Assembly (NCBI RefSeq): GCF_013369335.1
Contig: NZ_SZQJ01000007.1
Location: 186,001-250,000 of the forward strand
Reading direction: 5' to 3'
DNA length: 64,000 bases
From: Vibrio sp. JPW-9-11-11
GTDB taxonomy: Bacteria > Pseudomonadota > Gammaproteobacteria > Enterobacterales > Vibrionaceae
Shown: one piece after another, positions 61,135-64,000 of the stretch
Layout of the letters: each line of letters begins with the position of its first letter
Numbering within the stretch: the first letter of the stretch is position 1
Program-made: the position numbers and the translations under genes
Notes under the pieces: generated by a model
The model's input: the letters and a program-made list of their open reading frames with translations, nothing else
Databases searched by the model: none
What the model was told of the DNA's origin: nothing

Positions 61135-62031
61135 TTAGTTAATACCACCGATGCGGTTAAAGCGCACACCAGTTGGAATCCAAGACGGTAACACGCTATC
61201 GCTAGCTCGTTCAAACTCAAAGCTGATCCAAATACCGACCGCTTTACCGACTAAGTTAGCTTCTGGAACAAAGCCCCAATAGCGACTGTCGGCACTGTTG
61301 TCACGGTTATCACCCATCACAAAGTACTGACCTTGCGGCACCACCCATTCATTGACACCATTGCGAGGCTGATAAAGCTCAACACGATCACGACGAAGTG
61401 GGTTAACCAAAATCTGATGGCCCACTTCACCCAATTGCTCATCCAACTGGATCAGTGGAATACCATTTTGGATAAACTGGCTCTCTTCTACGTTCGATAA
61501 CTTAACGGGTTGGCATGCGCTTTCACCCGCAGACTGAACGCAGATCTCTTTTTTGCTATTGTAGCGTACGGTATCACCTGGTAAGCCAACGACACGCTTG
61601 ATGTAATCGATGCTTGGTTGCGGTGGGTACTTAAAGACCACGATGTCACCACGCTCAGGTTTACCCGTTTCAACCAGTTGAGTACGCCACACTGGATCTT
61701 TCAAACCATAAGCGTATTTCTCGACTAGGATAAAGTCTCCCACCAACAAAGTTGGCATCATGGAGCCCGATGGTATTTGAAATGGCTCATAGAGAAACGA
61801 GCGCAACACCAATACCGCTGCAATCACAGGGAAAATAGAAACACTATTTTCAATCCACCAAGGTTGCGTCTTCACTTTCTCTACCAGTGCGGCATCTAAT
61901 CCATTGGTTTGCGCTTCAATTTCAGTCACTTTTGCTTGGCGCTTTTTAGCAAACACCAACTTCTCTAATACCCAAACCACACCGGTGACTAGAGTGACGA
62001 TGACTAAGATGAGTGAAAATGTATTCGCCAT
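61135..62031 (-). CDS. lepB: Signal peptidase I
   Basis: LepB (298 residues; E. coli 324) cleaves signal peptides from exported proteins. Two N-terminal membrane helices (about 3-25 and 62-80) precede the periplasmic catalytic domain. The catalytic Ser90 lies in PSGSMMPTL and Lys145 in DYIKRVVGLPGD; the C-terminal GDNRDNSADSRYWGFVP is the box E motif. It follows lepA by 97 nt, which hold a hairpin, and precedes rnc. The order lepA-lepB-rnc is standard. Confidence 0.97.
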   Translation of the reverse strand: MANTFSLILVIVTLVTGVVWVLEKLVFAKKRQAKVTEIEAQTNGLDAALVEKVKTQPWWIENSVSIFPVIAAVLVLRSFLYEPFQIPSGSMMPTLLVGDFILVEKYAYGLKDPVWRTQLVETGKPERGDIVVFKYPPQPSIDYIKRVVGLPGDTVRYNSKKEICVQSAGESACQPVKLSNVEESQFIQNGIPLIQLDEQLGEVGHQILVNPLRRDRVELYQPRNGVNEWVVPQGQYFVMGDNRDNSADSRYWGFVPEANLVGKAVGIWISFEFERASDSVLPSWIPTGVRFNRIGGIN

Positions 62032-62057
62032 TGACTTCCCTTATCTCAAAAATACGA

Positions 62058-62085
62058 AAGTGAAAGAGCCGAAACCCTTTCACTT
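62058..62085 (-). other. Hairpin in the lepA-lepB gap
   Basis: AAGTGAAAG and CTTTCACTT form a 9-bp stem around a 10-nt loop. No T-run follows on the minus strand, so it is more likely a stability or processing element than a terminator. Confidence 0.35.
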
Positions 62086-62128
62086 ATTTAGTTATCTAAT
62101 GACAGGTCAGAGTATGAGAAGTTCAACT

Positions 62129-63922
62129 CTAATCCTTACCTACGTGCAGAATCGCTAAGAAGGCTTCTTGAGGCAGTTCGACGTTACCGATCTGCTTCAT
62201 GCGTTTTTTACCTTCTTTCTGTTTCTTCAGTAGCTTCTTCTTACGGCTTACGTCACCGCCGTAACATTTAGCGATCACGTTCTTACGCAACTGTTTTACC
62301 GTCGAGCGAGCAATAATGTGGTTGCCAATTGCTGCTTGAATCGCGATATCGAACATCTGACGAGGGATGAACTCTTTCATCTTCTCTACTAACTGACGAC
62401 CGCGAGTCTGAGATTGATCTTTGTGTGTAATCATCGCCAGTGCGTCAACCGTATCACCATTAAGAAGTACATCAACACGTACCATGTTAGATGCTTCAAA
62501 ACGCTGGAAGTTGTAATCCAATGATGCATAACCGCGAGACGTTGACTTAAGGCGGTCAAAGAAGTCGAGTACCACTTCTGCCATTGGAATATCATAAGTC
62601 ACAGCCACTTGGTTGCCGTGGTAGACCATGTCTACCTGAACACCACGCTTCTCAACACACAGAGTAATCACGTTCCCCAAGTATTCGGAAGGAACAAGGA
62701 TGTTACAACGAGCAATCGGCTCACGAATTTCTTCGATATCGTTAACGGCAGGGAGTTTAGCCGGGCTATCGACATATAACAGGTTGCCGTTGGTCTCTTC
62801 CACTTCGTAAACTACCGTTGGAGCGGTCGTAATCAGGTCAAGGTCGTATTCGCGCTCTAGACGCTCTTGGATGATTTCCATGTGCAACATGCCAAGGAAA
62901 CCACAACGGAAACCAAAGCCTAGTGCCGCAGAGTTTTCTGGCTCGTAAAACAGTGATGCATCGTTAAGGCTTAGCTTGCCAAGTGCATCACGGAAGTTCT
63001 CGTAGTCATCTGACGATACAGGGAACAGACCGGCATATACCTGAGGTTTTACTTTTTTAAAGCCTGGAAGCGCTTGTTCACAGCCATGTTTCGCAAGTGT
63101 CAATGTATCACCGACAGGCGCGCCTAGGATGTCTTTAATACCACAAACTACCCAACCTACTTCGCCAGTACGTAAGATATCTGTATCCACTTGCTTAGGC
63201 GTGAAGATACCTAGACGGTCAACACCCCATACCTGACCTGTGCTCATGACCTTGATCTTGTCATTCTTCTTCAGTTCGCCATTCTTAATACGAACCAGAG
63301 AAACAACACCTAGGTAGTTATCAAACCAAGAGTCAATAATGAGTGCTTGTAGTGGCGCTTCAGGGTCACCTTCTGGCGCAGGAATTGCTGAAACGATGTT
63401 CTCTAGAACGTCGTCAACACCGATACCTGTTTTTGCACTACAGCGAGTCGCTTCCATCGCGTCAATACCGACGATTTCTTCGATCTCTTCTGCGACACGC
63501 TCTGGATCAGCGGCAGGTAGGTCGATCTTGTTTAAGATTGGCACTACCTCAAGATCCATTTCGATCGCGGTGTAACAGTTAGCTAGAGTTTGGGCTTCTA
63601 CACCTTGCCCCGCATCGACAACCAATAGTGCCCCTTCACAGGCAGCAAGCGAACGTGATACTTCATAAGCGAAGTCAACGTGCCCGGGTGTATCGATAAA
63701 GTTAAGCTGGTAGGTTTCACCATCTTTGGCGGTGTAGTTAAGCGTCACACTCTGGGATTTAATGGTGATACCACGCTCACGCTCTAGATCCATCGAGTCT
63801 AGAACCTGTGCGGCCATTTCACGGTCGCTCAATCCACCACATACTTGGATCAAACGGTCTGATAGGGTCGACTTACCATGGTCGATGTGGGCGATAATCG
63901 AAAAGTTACGAATGTGCTTCAT
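62129..63922 (-). CDS. lepA: Translation elongation factor 4 (LepA)
   Basis: LepA/EF4 (597 residues; E. coli 599) is a ribosome-associated GTPase linked to translation initiation and 30S biogenesis. G1 AHIDHGKST is at about 11-19, G3 DTPGHVDF at about 77, and G4 NKID at about 130; domains II, III and V of EF-G type follow, with the LepA-specific C-terminal domain ending [20 protein letters not shown]. Its ATG overlaps the TGA of an upstream frame (probably rseC) in ATGA, so translation is coupled. In E. coli the order is rpoE-rseABC-lepA-lepB (rseC near lepA). Confidence 0.98.
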   Translation of the reverse strand: MKHIRNFSIIAHIDHGKSTLSDRLIQVCGGLSDREMAAQVLDSMDLERERGITIKSQSVTLNYTAKDGETYQLNFIDTPGHVDFAYEVSRSLAACEGALLVVDAGQGVEAQTLANCYTAIEMDLEVVPILNKIDLPAADPERVAEEIEEIVGIDAMEATRCSAKTGIGVDDVLENIVSAIPAPEGDPEAPLQALIIDSWFDNYLGVVSLVRIKNGELKKNDKIKVMSTGQVWGVDRLGIFTPKQVDTDILRTGEVGWVVCGIKDILGAPVGDTLTLAKHGCEQALPGFKKVKPQVYAGLFPVSSDDYENFRDALGKLSLNDASLFYEPENSAALGFGFRCGFLGMLHMEIIQERLEREYDLDLITTAPTVVYEVEETNGNLLYVDSPAKLPAVNDIEEIREPIARCNILVPSEYLGNVITLCVEKRGVQVDMVYHGNQVAVTYDIPMAEVVLDFFDRLKSTSRGYASLDYNFQRFEASNMVRVDVLLNGDTVDALAMITHKDQSQTRGRQLVEKMKEFIPRQMFDIAIQAAIGNHIIARSTVKQLRKNVIAKCYGGDVSRKKKLLKKQKEGKKRMKQIGNVELPQEAFLAILHVGKD

Positions 63923-64000
63923 GATTTGGTGTGACTAAACTCTTTAAAATAGGGATAAGAACGCCGCCCGATATGCGGAATAGAATCAGCATCCATGGCG
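63919..64000 (-). CDS. C-terminus of the gene upstream of lepA, probably rseC (partial)
   Basis: On the minus strand, 26 codons are open from the window edge to a TGA that overlaps the lepA ATG (ATGA). The residues end in [10 protein letters not shown]. The fragment is too short to recognise by sequence; rseC (SoxR-reducing/sigma-E-linked membrane protein) is expected here from the rpoE-rseABC-lepA order. I therefore leave the symbol blank. Confidence 0.5.
   Translation of the reverse strand, partial: AMDADSIPHIGRRSYPYFKEFSHTKS

Overview
The window is a gene-dense stretch of a gammaproteobacterial chromosome, almost certainly a Vibrio (Vibrionaceae) main chromosome. The evidence is gene content and order: a RocS-like GGDEF-EAL gene inside the ubiT/ubiUV locus, gspAB between an SH3 gene and cca, a BarA/VarS-type hybrid kinase, the pyrG-eno pair, the relA-mazG neighbourhood, and the rseC-lepA-lepB-rnc-era-recO-pdxJ-acpS series. 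I cannot name the species. No prophage, insertion sequence, integron or CRISPR array is visible; nearly everything is core housekeeping DNA.

Layout. 1-2.1 kb: end of gltB, gltD and a DUF1499 lipoprotein. 2.1-9.0 kb (minus strand): secG, tRNA-Leu(GAG), tRNA-fMet, rimP, nusA, infB, rbfA, truB, a protein-export and translation/transcription operon. 9.2-14.5 kb: a YhbS-like acetyltransferase and ubiT, then rocS, ubiU and ubiV, i.e. the oxygen-independent ubiquinone hydroxylation genes with a cyclic-di-GMP enzyme between them. 14.5-20.2 kb (minus): a MATE exporter with its MarR regulator, nlpI, pnp, rpsO. 20.4-23.6 kb (plus): mtnN, cbiB, btuF, a TRIC-family channel. 23.7-28.6 kb (minus): thrL-thrA-thrB-thrC with an attenuator. 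28.9-31.3 kb: a small outer-membrane-type protein, an RraA-like protein, a DUF3293 protein and arcA. 31.4-39.6 kb: hldE, glnE, a chemoreceptor, a K+ channel and a CYTH-CHAD triphosphatase. 39.8-46.4 kb: a PhoU-like/Pit phosphate pair, an SH3 membrane protein, gspB-gspA and cca. 46.4-54.4 kb (minus): an eno 3' fragment, eno, pyrG, mazG, relA, rlmD. 54.6-57.4 kb: barA/varS. 57.4-64 kb (minus): acpS, pdxJ, recO, era, rnc, lepB, lepA and the end of an upstream gene, probably rseC.

Regulation is unusually readable. FNR-type boxes sit exactly 41.5 bases upstream of the predicted starts of both ubiT and ubiU, and a perfect FNR palindrome lies before arcA. Two matching 19-bp operators flank the marR gene. 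A CRP-type site abuts the pyrG promoter. The thr operon has a Thr/Ile-rich leader peptide and a 17-bp attenuator. Structured leaders precede pnp and rnc, matching the known RNase III/PNPase control of those genes. Two intrinsic terminators stand in series between tRNA-fMet and rimP-nusA.

The oddest items are a partial second copy of the eno 3' end directly downstream of eno, whose coding differences are all synonymous although indels disrupt it; an RraA-like protein that retains the D-X20-R-D metal site of HMG/CHA aldolases; and the separation of truB from rpsO by about 17 kb. I did not find a convincing new multi-gene defence or metabolic system.
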